From positions 7,330 to 71,329 of the forward strand of contig CAMLLG010000013.1 of the NCBI GenBank assembly GCA_946480825.1: 64,000 nt of DNA, written 5' to 3'. Below the pieces are notes generated by a model. That model had not been told where the DNA came from and did not search any database. It worked only from the letters and a program-made list of their open reading frames with translations. Origin of the DNA: an uncultured Lysobacteraceae bacterium (GTDB taxonomy: Bacteria > Pseudomonadota > Gammaproteobacteria > Xanthomonadales > Xanthomonadaceae). How positions within the stretch are numbered: the first letter of the stretch is position 1; each line of letters begins with the position of its first letter. Positions 25,063 to 34,426 of this stretch are shown here, piece after piece. Made by a program: the position numbers and the translations under genes.

Positions 25063-27194
25063 CCTTTCAGATTCCAGTCGTGATATCGCTGCATCCAGGC
25101 CAGCAGCCGTTCCGGTTTGTGCCGCCTGCGGCGGGCGCCAGCGGCGAACTTGGCGCCTTCGGCGAAGGTGGGATAGGCGAACACGGTTCCCAGAATCTTG
25201 TCCAGACCGATGCGCTGTTTCATGGCCAACGCGAACAGCGCGATCAGGTCGCCGGCGCGGGCGCCGACCACGGTCGCGCCGAGGATCGTGTCCTTGCCCG
25301 GTGCCACCAGCACCTTGACGAAGCCGTCGGTGGCGCCCTCGGCGATGGCGCGATCCAGTTCCGCGAACGGATGCGTCACCACTTCCACCGCGATGCCCTG
25401 CGCCGCCGCTTCGCGTTCGTTGAGGCCCACGCGCGCCAGTTCCGGATCGGTGTAGGTCGCCGCGGGCAGCACGCGGTAATCGGCGCGGAACGATCGGAAG
25501 CGGCCGAACAGCGCGTTCACCGCGGCGTACCACGCCTGATGCGCGCCGGCATGGGTCAGCTGGAACGGGCCGGCGACATCGCCGACGGCGAAGATGTTCG
25601 GAAACTTCGTGCGCAGATGGTCGTCGGTGTCGATCGTGCGGTCGGCGCGCAGCGGAATGCCGAGCGTCTCCAGGCCGAAGCCGTCGACGTTCGGCGTGCG
25701 CCCCACCGCCACCAGCAGCAGGTCGAACGGCAGTTCGCTGCGCGTGCCGTCGCGTTCGATCGCCAGTCGATGCGGCTCGCCGGCATGCGCCGCCACCGCC
25801 GTCGTGCCGAGCAGCACGCGGACGCCGTCGCGCTCCAGCGCCCGCTGCACCACCGCCGCGGCATCGGCGTCCTCGCGCGCCAGCAGCTGCGGCGCCATCT
25901 CGACGAGGCTCACGTCGCGGTCCAGACGCGACAGGCTCTGCGCCAGCTCGCAGCCGACGGGCCCGCCGCCCAGCACCACGATCCGCTGCGGCAGCGCATC
26001 CAGCGACCAGAACGTGTCCGAGGTGCGATACGGCACGGTCTCCAGGCCGGGAATCGGCGGCACCGACGGCCGCGCGCCGGTGGCGATGACCAGATGCCGG
26101 GCGCTGAGGCGCCGTCCGTTCACTTCGACTTCCCACGGCGACACGATCCGCGCTTCGCCCTGCACCACGTCGACGCCCAGCGCGGTGTAGCGTTCGACAG
26201 AATCGTTCGGTTCGATCGCGGCGATCGATGCGCGGACATGGGCCATCACCGCGCCGACATCGGGCATGCCGCGTTCGGCGGGAATGCCGAACGCCGGCGC
26301 GCGATCGACCTCCGCCGCGGCGTGCGCGGCGCGGATCAGCGCCTTCGACGGCACGCATCCGCGGTTGAGGCAATCGCCGCCCATCTCGGCCTTCTCGATC
26401 AGGGTGACTTTGGCGCGCACGGTCGCGGCGATATAGCTGGTGACCAGACCGGCGGCGCCGGCGCCGATCACGATGAGGTTGCGGTCGAAGCGCTTCGGTC
26501 GGGTCCAGCCGCGATACACGCGGCGCGCGCGCAGCGCGTCCAGCGCCCGCCGCGCGACCAGCGGCAGCAGCGCCAGCGCGGTGAAGGCGAGGGCCAGCGG
26601 CAGGCTGAGGATGTCGCCGGGATTCTGCAGTTTTCCCAGTTCGCGGCCCGCGTTCACGTACACCGCGGTGCCCGGCAGCATGCCGACCAGGCTCACCCAG
26701 GCGTAGGTGCGGACGCGGATCGCGGTCAGGCCCATCGCGAGATTGATCACGAAGAACGGAAACACCGGCGCCAGCCGCAGCGCGAACAGATAGAACCCGC
26801 CCTCGCGCGCGACGCCGGCATCGATGGTCTTCAGGCGCTCGCCGAACCGCGCCCGCACCGCATCGCGCAGCGCATAGCGTGCGCTCAGCATCGCGAGGGT
26901 GGCGCCGAGCGTGGCCGAGACCGCCACCACCGCGGTGCCGGTCCACAGCCCGAAGACCGCGCCCGCGAACAGGGTCAGCAGGGTCGCGCCGGGAATCGAG
27001 AGTGCGGTCGCGCCGACGTAGATCGCGGCGAACCCGATCAGCGCCGCCCACGGGTGCGCGGCGGCCAGTCCGCGGGCGTCGCCCAGCAGCGATTGCAGTC
27101 CCGCGAGGCTGAGATATTCGCCGAAGCCGGCCGCGTACAGCCCGGCGATGGCGCCGACGATGACGAGCAGCAGGAGCGCCTGTTTCGCGCGCAT
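25059..27194 (-). CDS. TVP38/TMEM64-FAD disulfide oxidoreductase fusion
   Basis: A 711-residue fusion. Residues 1-225 form a VTT-type membrane domain (PWAALIGFAAIYVGATALSI, FALRLAPVFPFFVINLAMGL). Residues 235-711 form a mercuric reductase/lipoamide dehydrogenase-like flavoprotein. That part has the FAD motif LIVIGAGAAGLVTSYIAA, the redox-active CLNRGCVPSK, the NAD motif VVLGGGPVGCELAQSL, IFAVGDVAGPFQLTHAG and a C-terminal dimerisation domain with YTDPELARVG. Both domains occur elsewhere as separate proteins. It heads the ArsS operon. A role in thiol redox chemistry or in a membrane step of arsenic handling is inferred. Confidence 0.85.
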   Translation of the reverse strand: MRAKQALLLLVIVGAIAGLYAAGFGEYLSLAGLQSLLGDARGLAAAHPWAALIGFAAIYVGATALSIPGATLLTLFAGAVFGLWTGTAVVAVSATLGATLAMLSARYALRDAVRARFGERLKTIDAGVAREGGFYLFALRLAPVFPFFVINLAMGLTAIRVRTYAWVSLVGMLPGTAVYVNAGRELGKLQNPGDILSLPLALAFTALALLPLVARRALDALRARRVYRGWTRPKRFDRNLIVIGAGAAGLVTSYIAATVRAKVTLIEKAEMGGDCLNRGCVPSKALIRAAHAAAEVDRAPAFGIPAERGMPDVGAVMAHVRASIAAIEPNDSVERYTALGVDVVQGEARIVSPWEVEVNGRRLSARHLVIATGARPSVPPIPGLETVPYRTSDTFWSLDALPQRIVVLGGGPVGCELAQSLSRLDRDVSLVEMAPQLLAREDADAAAVVQRALERDGVRVLLGTTAVAAHAGEPHRLAIERDGTRSELPFDLLLVAVGRTPNVDGFGLETLGIPLRADRTIDTDDHLRTKFPNIFAVGDVAGPFQLTHAGAHQAWYAAVNALFGRFRSFRADYRVLPAATYTDPELARVGLNEREAAAQGIAVEVVTHPFAELDRAIAEGATDGFVKVLVAPGKDTILGATVVGARAGDLIALFALAMKQRIGLDKILGTVFAYPTFAEGAKFAAGARRRRHKPERLLAWMQRYHDWNLKG

Positions 27195-27204
27195 CGGCCG
27201 GTGC

Positions 27205-27336
27205 TCAGCCGCGGGCCGCGGACGCGGCGTTGGAGACGGGTGCGCGGCCGGACGACGCGGAACGAGCCCCGGCTTCCGGCCGGTGCCGGCCGGCGAGGGT
27301 CCTTCCGTCGTGCGGTTGGATGGCGTTGTCGCCCAT
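27205..27336 (-). CDS. Possible 43-residue leader ORF of the ArsS operon
   Basis: A short frame (MGDNAIQPHDGRTLAGRHRP... ending AASAARG) has a reasonable ribosome site (gcaggacatcgcgcATG) and ends ten bases before the FAD gene start. Composition is arginine- and alanine-rich, as in random GC-rich sequence, and no motif is seen. It could be a leader peptide or simply an accidental frame. Confidence 0.25.
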   Translation of the reverse strand: MGDNAIQPHDGRTLAGRHRPEAGARSASSGRAPVSNAASAARG

Positions 27337-27575
27337 GCGCGATGTCCTGCTGTGACCGGTTGGATGCGGCGTGCCCGCAGGGAATACGGTCCCGGGAGCC
27401 TACAGGAGGCAGTGCCGCTGCCGGTCGTTGCGCGTGGGCCGGAGCGTTGCGGCTGCCGCGACAGCGGGTCGGGTCTCGGCCCGCAGGTCGCAGCCGGCGC
27501 GACGCCTTCCGGTTACGCTCTGCGACCGGGCCACGATGCGCCCGGGCCTCCCCGCCATCCGCCATAATCCCTGAC

Positions 27576-28544
27576 ATGGACCGTTACGAACGCATTCTCT
27601 CGCTGCACCGCATCCTCAAGAGCGCCCGCTACCCGGTCACGGTCAAGCGCCTGCAGGACGAACTCGAGTGCTCGCGCGCCACCGCCTATCGCGACCTGGC
27701 GTTCCTGCGCGACGCGCTGATGGCGCCGATCGTGGGCGACGGCGAGGCCGGCTTCCGCTACGACCCGGGCGAAGGCGAGCGCTTCGAGCTGCCGGGCCTG
27801 TGGCTGAACTCAGAAGAGCTGCACGCGCTGCTCGCCGCGCAGCAACTGCTCAGCCGCACCGGCGGCGGCGTGCTGTCCTCGGCACTGGCGCCGCTGCAGC
27901 AGCGCATCGAGAAACTGCTGGAGGAACACGCCCCGGGCAAACGCTGGCCGGTGGAACGCGTCCGCGTCATCCCGCACCGCACCCGGACCATGGACGAGCA
28001 GGTGTTCCGCATCGTCTGTTCCGCGGTGCTGGAGCGCAAACAGCTGAGCTTCGAATATCGCGCCCGCTCCACCGACGAGAAGACCCGGCGCACGGTCTCG
28101 CCTCAGCGGGTCACCCACTACCGCGGCAACTGGTACCTCGACGTCTACGATCACGACCGCGATGCGCTGCGCAGTTTCTCGGTCGACCGCATCGCCACGC
28201 CGCGCATGCAGGACGCCGCCGCGCGCGACGTGCCCGATGCCGAACTCAACGAGCACCTCGCCGGCAGTTACGGCATCTTTTCCGGCGCGCCGAAGGGCTG
28301 GGCCACGATCGTGTTCAACCAGAAGATCGCGCGCTGGGTCGCCGACGAGCACTGGCACTCGCAGCAGCAGGACCGGGTGCTGCCCGACGGCCGTTTCGAG
28401 CGCAAGGTGCCCTACAGCGCCCCGCGCGAACTGCTGATGGACATCCTGCACTACGGCCCCGACGCCGAGATCGTCGAACCGGCCGCGCTGCGCGAGCAGA
28501 TGAAGGCGATGCTGGAACTGGCGGTCGGCAACTACCAGAAATAG
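27576..28544 (+). CDS. WYL-domain transcriptional regulator (YafY/DeoR-like)
   Basis: A 322-residue regulator with an N-terminal winged helix-turn-helix (YERILSLHRILKSARYPVTV, then LQDELECSRATAYRDLAFLR). The WYL domain at about 140-215 contains the namesake NWYLDVYDHDRDALRSFSVD region, followed by a C-terminal WCX extension. WYL regulators sense nucleic-acid or nucleotide ligands and often control stress, phage-defence or DNA-repair genes. Here it is divergent from the ArsS operon, with about 240 bases between them, and convergent with the lanthipeptide cluster. Either could be a target. Confidence 0.9.
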   Translation: MDRYERILSLHRILKSARYPVTVKRLQDELECSRATAYRDLAFLRDALMAPIVGDGEAGFRYDPGEGERFELPGLWLNSEELHALLAAQQLLSRTGGGVLSSALAPLQQRIEKLLEEHAPGKRWPVERVRVIPHRTRTMDEQVFRIVCSAVLERKQLSFEYRARSTDEKTRRTVSPQRVTHYRGNWYLDVYDHDRDALRSFSVDRIATPRMQDAAARDVPDAELNEHLAGSYGIFSGAPKGWATIVFNQKIARWVADEHWHSQQQDRVLPDGRFERKVPYSAPRELLMDILHYGPDAEIVEPAALREQMKAMLELAVGNYQK

Positions 28545-28557
28545 GCCGCCGCGCAGG

Positions 28558-28579
28558 GCGCCGCGATCGCCCGCGGCGC
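28558..28579. terminator. GC-rich hairpin between the WYL gene and the lanthipeptide cluster
   Basis: Arms gcgccgcg and cgcggcgc with a 6-nt loop lie in the 49-base gap between the converging WYL regulator and LanE-like genes. On the plus strand the stem is followed by a short cgcgTTTcc. It is a plausible two-way terminator. Confidence 0.4.
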
Positions 28580-28593
28580 GCGTTTCCGGTCCG

Positions 28594-29331
28594 CTATGCG
28601 ACCTCGCGCCGGCCGAGCCACCATGCGCTCAGCGGAAAGAGCAGGGCGGCCAGCGCCACCGCCAGCAGCAGCGCATCGCCGCGCGAGGCTTCCACGGTGG
28701 CGTTCGTCGCCACCAGCGGATAGGTCCAGGGCAGCCAGGGCCAGTACTCCGAGCTTCCGATCTGGATCGCGGCGAACGTCGCGACCACCGCCACCGCCAG
28801 CGGCGGCACGATCGAACGGATCCGCCAGCTGATCGCATGCTGCAGCGCCAGCATCGGCAGCGCGGCCACCGGTGCGGCCCACAGCATCGACGGCGACCCG
28901 ATGCGGAACGCCCCTTCCAGCGGATAACCCAGCGCCCCGAGGCCGCCGATGGCCAGCGCCGTGCAGGCCAGCATCGCGAGGTGCGCGCCGACCATGAGCA
29001 GCATCGCGACGATGGCCTTGGCCGCGAACAGCTCCGCCCGCGCGATCGGAAGGCTCAGCATCAGGCGCCAGGTCTGGTTGCGGTGTTCGTTGCCGTTGAT
29101 CAGGCTGGTGGACAGCGCGACGTACAGCGGCAGCATGAACCACGACCACATCGCCGACACGCTCAGCCACAGCATCGCCCAGCGATCGGGGTTCATCGTC
29201 TCCGGCGAAGCGCGCCGCAGGTTCATGGCGAACACCAGCAGCACCACCGCGAACGGGCAGGCCAGGGTCATCAGCAGCACCAGCGAACGGCGGATCTTCA
29301 GCAGTTCGACCGCGCACAGACGGACGATCAT
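28594..29331 (-). CDS. lanE: LanE-like ABC-2 permease (probable lanthipeptide immunity)
   Basis: A 245-residue membrane protein with six hydrophobic segments. It starts MIVRLCAVELLKIRRSLVLL, the usual N-terminal pattern of LanE/MutE/BcrB-type immunity permeases. LINGNEHRNQTWRLMLSLPI (in the loop after helix 2) is the typical 'E-hinge-like' region of this family. It would expel the mature lanthipeptide from the cytoplasmic membrane together with the LanF ATPase, whose stop overlaps its ATG (ATGA). It is the last gene of the cluster. No second permease (LanG) is present, so the product may act as a homodimer. Confidence 0.75.
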   Translation of the reverse strand: MIVRLCAVELLKIRRSLVLLMTLACPFAVVLLVFAMNLRRASPETMNPDRWAMLWLSVSAMWSWFMLPLYVALSTSLINGNEHRNQTWRLMLSLPIARAELFAAKAIVAMLLMVGAHLAMLACTALAIGGLGALGYPLEGAFRIGSPSMLWAAPVAALPMLALQHAISWRIRSIVPPLAVAVVATFAAIQIGSSEYWPWLPWTYPLVATNATVEASRGDALLLAVALAALLFPLSAWWLGRREVA

Positions 29332-30245
29332 GCGCGGCCTCCGGTCGCGGACGCGGTCTGCAGGAACCACTGTTCGAGCGTGGGTTTGCGCAGCACCGAC
29401 TGATACAGGGTCAAGCCCGCCTGCACCAGGCAGGCATGAACGTGGCCGGCGCGGTCGCGGTCGATCGCCGGCACCAGCAGCCGGTCCGGCGCGTCCACGG
29501 CCGCGTCGTAGCCGGAGGCGCGCAGCACTTCGACGGCGCGTGCGGCGTCGTCCACCTCCACGGCGAGGGCGCTGACCAGTTCCTGCGAAAGCGCCTGCAC
29601 CGAGGCCTGCCGCTGGGTGGCGCCGTCGCGCAGCACCGCGATGTGGGTGGCGGTCTTTTCCACTTCGTCGAGCAGGTGGCTGGCGAAGAAGATCGTGCAT
29701 CCGGCCGCATCCGGCAGCGACGAGAGCAGCCGGCGCATGTCCCGGATACCGTCGGGGTCGAGGCCGTTGGTGGGTTCGTCCAGCACCAGCAGCCGCGGTT
29801 GCCCCAGCAGCGCGTGGGCCAGCGCGAGGCGTTGGCGCATGCCGAGCGAAAAATGCTCGATCCGCTGGCGGCGGTCGCAGCGCAGGCCGACCAGTTCCAG
29901 CGTGCGTTCGATCTCGGTGGCGGGCAGTCGTTTCAGGCGCGTGCCGATCGACAGGAATTCCGGCCCGGTGAGGTTGGGATAGCTGCTCGGCGCTTCGATC
30001 AGGAAGCCGATGTCCGCCAGCGCGCGCCGCCGTTCGCGGCGGATGTCGCGACCGAACACGCGGATCTCTCCGGCATCGGGCCGCGACAGCCCGGCGATCA
30101 ACCGGATGGTGGTGGACTTGCCGTGCCCGTTGTTGCCGAGGAAGGCGAAAACGCTGCGCTCGGGCACCGCCAGCGCCAGTTGCCGCAGCACGGCGCGCGT
30201 TCCGTAGGATTTGTCGACGGCGCTCAGCTCGATGGCCAATGTCAT
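29328..30245 (-). CDS. lanF: LanF-like ABC ATPase (probable lanthipeptide immunity)
   Basis: A 305-residue ATPase of the bacitracin/lantibiotic resistance (BcrA/LanF) type. It has Walker A GNNGHGKST, a signature FSLGMRQRLALAHA, Walker B LLVLDEPTNGLD and the switch His in FFASHLLDEVEK. The Q-loop region is IGFLIEAPSSYPNLTG. The Glu-containing IEAP stretch is typical of LanF proteins. The C-terminal 80 residues are the usual accessory domain. The ATG at 30245 lies 67 bases after the second exporter gene. Self-protection is inferred from homology plus position in the lan operon. Confidence 0.8.
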   Translation of the reverse strand: MTLAIELSAVDKSYGTRAVLRQLALAVPERSVFAFLGNNGHGKSTTIRLIAGLSRPDAGEIRVFGRDIRRERRRALADIGFLIEAPSSYPNLTGPEFLSIGTRLKRLPATEIERTLELVGLRCDRRQRIEHFSLGMRQRLALAHALLGQPRLLVLDEPTNGLDPDGIRDMRRLLSSLPDAAGCTIFFASHLLDEVEKTATHIAVLRDGATQRQASVQALSQELVSALAVEVDDAARAVEVLRASGYDAAVDAPDRLLVPAIDRDRAGHVHACLVQAGLTLYQSVLRKPTLEQWFLQTASATGGRA

Positions 30246-30312
30246 TGAACGGGTCCTGGGGCTCGGAAGGGCGTCTGCCGGCGCGCGCGGCGCGGTTGGC
30301 CGGACATGGCGG

Positions 30313-32259
30313 TCAGACGTGGCCGACGGAGACGATGCTACACGGCTGCGCATCGAGCGCGTCGGCGAGCCGGGCCTGGGCGAGCGCATCGATGTTCGCC
30401 ATCGGTTCGTCCAGCAGCAGCAGATCGCAATCCGCGGCGAGCGCGGCCGTGAGCGCGAGCAGCTGGCGCTGTCCGCCGGAAAGCGAATGCCCGCCGTCCG
30501 GCAGGGGCGTGTGATAGCCCATCGCCATCGACGCGACCACGCGGTCGAAGCCGGTCCGCGCCGCGGCGTCCATCAGCCGCTGCGGGGTGGCGTTGCCCGA
30601 GAGATTGCGCAGGTTGTCCATGACGGTGCCGGCGTTGATGTTGACGAACTGCGGCAGATACAGCAGCCGCGAGGTCGATGCGCGCACTTCGCGACCGGCG
30701 ATGGTGACGGTGCCGCGCTCGGGCGCGTAGAGCCCCGCGATCAACCGCAGGATCGTGCTCTTGCCGCAGCCGGAAGGTCCGGAGATCCGATGCTTCGCGC
30801 CGGCTTCGATGCGCAGGTCGTAGTCCTGCAGGATCCACGGGCTCTCGCTCGAATAGCGGAACCACACACCCTTCATCACGATCGGGCCGGACAGGGCGCC
30901 CGCGTGCGCGCCGGCCGCGTGCGGTTCGCGTTCCAGCGCCAGCAACGCATCCGCGCCCGCCAGTTGCCGCGCGACCACGGCGAACACCAGGTAGGTGTTG
31001 ATGAGGTTCTGCATCGCGTTGAGAAATCCCTCCGCGAGCAGGACGAAGCCGAACAGCGTGCCGAGTCCGATCTCGCCCTCCAGCACCAGATAACCGCCCC
31101 ACAGCAGCATGGTCGCCGAGCAGGCCTGCCGCATCGCCTGCAGGCCCACTTCGTTCCACAGCCCGACGCGATTGCGGCGCAGGGCCAGGCCCAGCTCGGT
31201 ATCGAAGCGGCCGCGCCACTGCGTTTCGCATGCTCGTTCGGCGCCCGCGGCCTTGATCGTGCGGATGCCGCCGATGATCTCGGTCAGATAGCCGCGCTGC
31301 CGCGCCTGCGCGGCGACTTCGGCTTCCTGCAGACGCGCCTGCGCCCGCCCGACCCACAGCGCCACGCAGGCCATGACCAGCACGACCGCAAGCAGCACCA
31401 GGGTGGCGGCCAGGATCTTGACCCCCATCAGCACGAGGAACCCGATCGCGAGCAGGCCGTCGATCAGTGCGCCGAAGAGTTTCTCGGCGAGCACCGCGCG
31501 CGCGCTGGCGATGCCGTAGAACGCCTGCAGCAGATCGCCGAGCCCGCGACGCTGCAACTGCGGGAACGGCAGGTGCAGCACGTGTTCGAGGAAGCCGCGC
31601 TTGATCGACAGTTCCAGCCGTGTCATCAGGAACAACACGATGCGCTCGCGCAGCCAGCTCATCGCGCCGCTGAACACCGCGACCGCCACCACCGCGGCGG
31701 CGATCAGGTGCAGCAGTCCGGGCGCGCTGTCGGGCAGCGCCCTGCCCATCACCACGCCGGTCAGTTCCGGGGTCAGCAGGGCGAGCGCCTGCAGCGCCAG
31801 ACTGGCGAGCGCGAACTGCAGCACGGCGTCGCGATGGACATGCAGCAGGCCGCGCACGCGCGGCCACAGGCCGCGGCCTTCGGGCAGATGCGGCGTCAGT
31901 TCCAGCGCCTGTCCGCCGAGCTGCCGGGCCAGCGCGTCCAGCCGGATCCGCGTCGTGCCGTCCGCGGATTCGACGATGGCCCAGCCGCGCCTGCAGGCGC
32001 GCAGCAGCAGCCAGCGGCCGTCGTCGCGCTGCAGCAGCGTCGGGGTTTCCAGCTTCGCGATCTCGGACGCGCCGGCGATGCGCACCGCACGCGCGTGGAT
32101 GCCGTGCGGCGACAGCGCGATCTGCATCGATTCGGGGGCGTCGTCGATGCGGCTGCCCTCGCGCAATGCGGTCAACGGCAGGTCGATGCCGCGCGCGGCG
32201 AGCAACCGCCAGACCGCGGCCTCGGGGACGAATCCGGGCATCGGGGCCGGGTCAGGCAT
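30313..32259 (-). CDS. Second bacteriocin-type ABC exporter without catalytic peptidase
   Basis: A 648-residue fused membrane-ATPase protein similar in layout to the second ABC subunit of NHLM-type bacteriocin exporters. Residues 1-145 form a soluble domain (AVWRLLAARGIDLPLTALRE) in the place of a C39 peptidase, but no catalytic Cys-His pair is seen. Six transmembrane segments follow from LLHVHRDAVLQFALASLALQ. The ATPase has Walker A GPSGCGKST, signature SLSGGQRQLLALTA and Walker B LLLLDEPMANIDA. It ends right after the switch His (SIVSVGHV), about 30 residues earlier than usual. The start overlaps the lanT stop by 8 bases. Confidence 0.8.
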   Translation of the reverse strand: MPDPAPMPGFVPEAAVWRLLAARGIDLPLTALREGSRIDDAPESMQIALSPHGIHARAVRIAGASEIAKLETPTLLQRDDGRWLLLRACRRGWAIVESADGTTRIRLDALARQLGGQALELTPHLPEGRGLWPRVRGLLHVHRDAVLQFALASLALQALALLTPELTGVVMGRALPDSAPGLLHLIAAAVVAVAVFSGAMSWLRERIVLFLMTRLELSIKRGFLEHVLHLPFPQLQRRGLGDLLQAFYGIASARAVLAEKLFGALIDGLLAIGFLVLMGVKILAATLVLLAVVLVMACVALWVGRAQARLQEAEVAAQARQRGYLTEIIGGIRTIKAAGAERACETQWRGRFDTELGLALRRNRVGLWNEVGLQAMRQACSATMLLWGGYLVLEGEIGLGTLFGFVLLAEGFLNAMQNLINTYLVFAVVARQLAGADALLALEREPHAAGAHAGALSGPIVMKGVWFRYSSESPWILQDYDLRIEAGAKHRISGPSGCGKSTILRLIAGLYAPERGTVTIAGREVRASTSRLLYLPQFVNINAGTVMDNLRNLSGNATPQRLMDAAARTGFDRVVASMAMGYHTPLPDGGHSLSGGQRQLLALTAALAADCDLLLLDEPMANIDALAQARLADALDAQPCSIVSVGHV

Positions 32260-34426
32260 GCTGCACCTCGGCGAGCGCGTCGAAGGATTCCGCCATGGCG
32301 TGGAACAGACCGCCCTGGCCGACCAGTTCGCGATAAGTGCCCTGCTGCACCAGACGCCCGCCGTCGAGCACGAGGATGCGGTCCGCATCCATCACCGTCG
32401 CCAGCCGGTGCGCGATCACGATGCGCGTGCAGCCCAGCTGCGCGAGGTTGGCGTGGATCCGCGATTCGGTGTCGAGGTCCAGCGAACTCGTCGCTTCGTC
32501 CAGCAGCAGGATCGCGGGCGAATGCGCGACCGCGCGCGCGATCGCCAGTCGCTGGCGCTGGCCGCCGGACAGGAAACATCCGTTCTCCCCGACACGGTTG
32601 CGGTAGCCCTGCGGCAAGGCCTCGATCGCCTCGTCGATGCAGGCCAGGCGCGCGGCCCAGCGCAGCCGCTCCAGCGGCAGCTCCGGATCGTTCAGCGACA
32701 GGTTCGCGCGCACGCTGTCGTCGAACAGGAAGGTCTCCTGCTGCACGACGCCCATCTGCCGGCGCAGCCGCGGCAGATCGCATTCGCGCATGTCGATGCC
32801 ATCGAAGCGGATGGTGCCGGCGTCGGGCAGGTGCATGCCCAGCAGCAGCCGCGCCAGCGTCGATTTGCCGGCGCCCGACCGCCCCACGATCGCGATCTTC
32901 TCGCCCGCGGCGATCGACAGCGAAATGTCGTGCAGCAAGCGCGGCGCGTGCGCCGAATAGCCGAAGTCGACGTTGCGCAGCTCGATCGCGCCGGTCAGCG
33001 CAGGCCGTTCGCGCCCGGACACCTCCGCCGGCGTTTCGAGGACGTCGTCGAGGCGATGCAGATGCGTGCCGAGATACTGCAACTGGGCGACGGCCTGCAT
33101 CAGCGATTCCAGCGGCTGCATGAACAGCGTCTGCAGGGTCAGGAACGCGGCGAACACGCCGAGCGTGATCTCCTGCGCCATCACCGCATGGCCGCCGACG
33201 AGGAACACCGCCGCCAGCGCCAGCGCCTTCAGCAGCGTCGCCGCCTGTTCGACGTTGATTTCCAGCCGGCGCCGTTCGATCTGGCGATTGAGCGTGGCCG
33301 CCATCGGCTGCACCCAGCGCGCCACCATGCGATCCCCGCCGCCGATCGCCCGCGTCGTTTCCAGTCCGCTCAGCGCGGTCACCAGCGCGGCGTTCTCGCG
33401 GCCCGCGCCGGCCAGCTCCGAGGCCATGATCCGCCGGTTGCGTTCGCGCAGCGCGACGAACAGCAGCACTCGCGCCACGCCGAAGGCGACGACCACCAGC
33501 CCCAGCCGCCAGTGGAACGCGAGCATCAGCAACGCGTAACTCAGCAGCAGGATCGAATCCAGCAGCGCCGACAGCGATTGGCTGCTGAACAATTGCCGCA
33601 GGATGGCGTTGCTCTGCACGCGCTGCACCAGGTCGCCGGTCTCGCGGCGGAGGAAGAACGCCAGCGGCAGATGCAGCAGATGATCGAGGAAGCGCCCCAT
33701 CAGGCTCGCGTCGAGCGCGTTCTGCAGGCCCTGCAGCACCCAGCTGCGCACCAGCGTCGACAGCGCGCGCGCGACGATGGTGATGCCGAGCGCGAACCCC
33801 AGCCCCCACATCCACGGCAACTGTCGTGGCGTGATCACGCGGTCCACCAGCAGCAGCGAAGCGATCGGCGCGACCAGGCCGAGCAGCTGCAGCACCAGCG
33901 TGGCCAGCAGGATCTGGCCGAGATTGGGCAGCAGGCTCGCGAGCAATGCGTGATAGCGGCCCAGGCTCGGCCGCGACGCGGCGCGCGGCCGGAAACCGGT
34001 GGCCGGCCGGAAGCACAGGACGATGCCTGTGAATCGCCGCCCGGCTTCCCGCAGCGAAACGACCTGCCGCCCGCCGTTGGGGTCGATGATCGACAGCGTC
34101 TCGCGGCCGACCTCTTCGAGCACCACGAAATGATTGAAGTCCCAGTGCAGGATCGCCGGCATCGGCAGGCGGCGCAGTTCTTCGGGGTGTTCCAGCTTCA
34201 GCGCGTTCGCGTCGAGGCCGTTGCGGCGCGCGGCGCCCAGCAGGTTGTAGGCGTTCGCGCCGTCGCGGGTCACCGCGCAGGCTTCCCGCATCTCCGGCAG
34301 CGGCACGTGGCGGCCGTGGAAACCCAGCACCATCGCCAGACAGGCCGCGCCGCATTCGGCCATTTCCATCTGAAGGACGACGGGCACGCGCCGGCGGAAC
34401 GGCCGGCGAAAATTCAGTCGAGCCAT
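32252..34426 (-). CDS. lanT: LanT: C39 peptidase-containing ABC exporter
   Basis: A 724-residue exporter that should remove the leader after a double glycine and transport the peptide. The C39 domain (1-140) starts RRVPVVLQMEMAECGAACLA, with Gln19 and nucleophile Cys25. The His is in WDFNHFVVLEE and the Asp in IIDPNGG. The transmembrane domain covers about 160-440. The ATPase has Walker A GRSGAGKST, signature FLSGGQRQRLAIAR, Walker B ILLLDEATSSLD and switch His in IVIAHRLATV. The start overlaps the end of the hlyD-like gene by 13 bases. The precursor at 38611 has the matching GG site. Confidence 0.9.
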   Translation of the reverse strand: MARLNFRRPFRRRVPVVLQMEMAECGAACLAMVLGFHGRHVPLPEMREACAVTRDGANAYNLLGAARRNGLDANALKLEHPEELRRLPMPAILHWDFNHFVVLEEVGRETLSIIDPNGGRQVVSLREAGRRFTGIVLCFRPATGFRPRAASRPSLGRYHALLASLLPNLGQILLATLVLQLLGLVAPIASLLLVDRVITPRQLPWMWGLGFALGITIVARALSTLVRSWVLQGLQNALDASLMGRFLDHLLHLPLAFFLRRETGDLVQRVQSNAILRQLFSSQSLSALLDSILLLSYALLMLAFHWRLGLVVVAFGVARVLLFVALRERNRRIMASELAGAGRENAALVTALSGLETTRAIGGGDRMVARWVQPMAATLNRQIERRRLEINVEQAATLLKALALAAVFLVGGHAVMAQEITLGVFAAFLTLQTLFMQPLESLMQAVAQLQYLGTHLHRLDDVLETPAEVSGRERPALTGAIELRNVDFGYSAHAPRLLHDISLSIAAGEKIAIVGRSGAGKSTLARLLLGMHLPDAGTIRFDGIDMRECDLPRLRRQMGVVQQETFLFDDSVRANLSLNDPELPLERLRWAARLACIDEAIEALPQGYRNRVGENGCFLSGGQRQRLAIARAVAHSPAILLLDEATSSLDLDTESRIHANLAQLGCTRIVIAHRLATVMDADRILVLDGGRLVQQGTYRELVGQGGLFHAMAESFDALAEVQHA

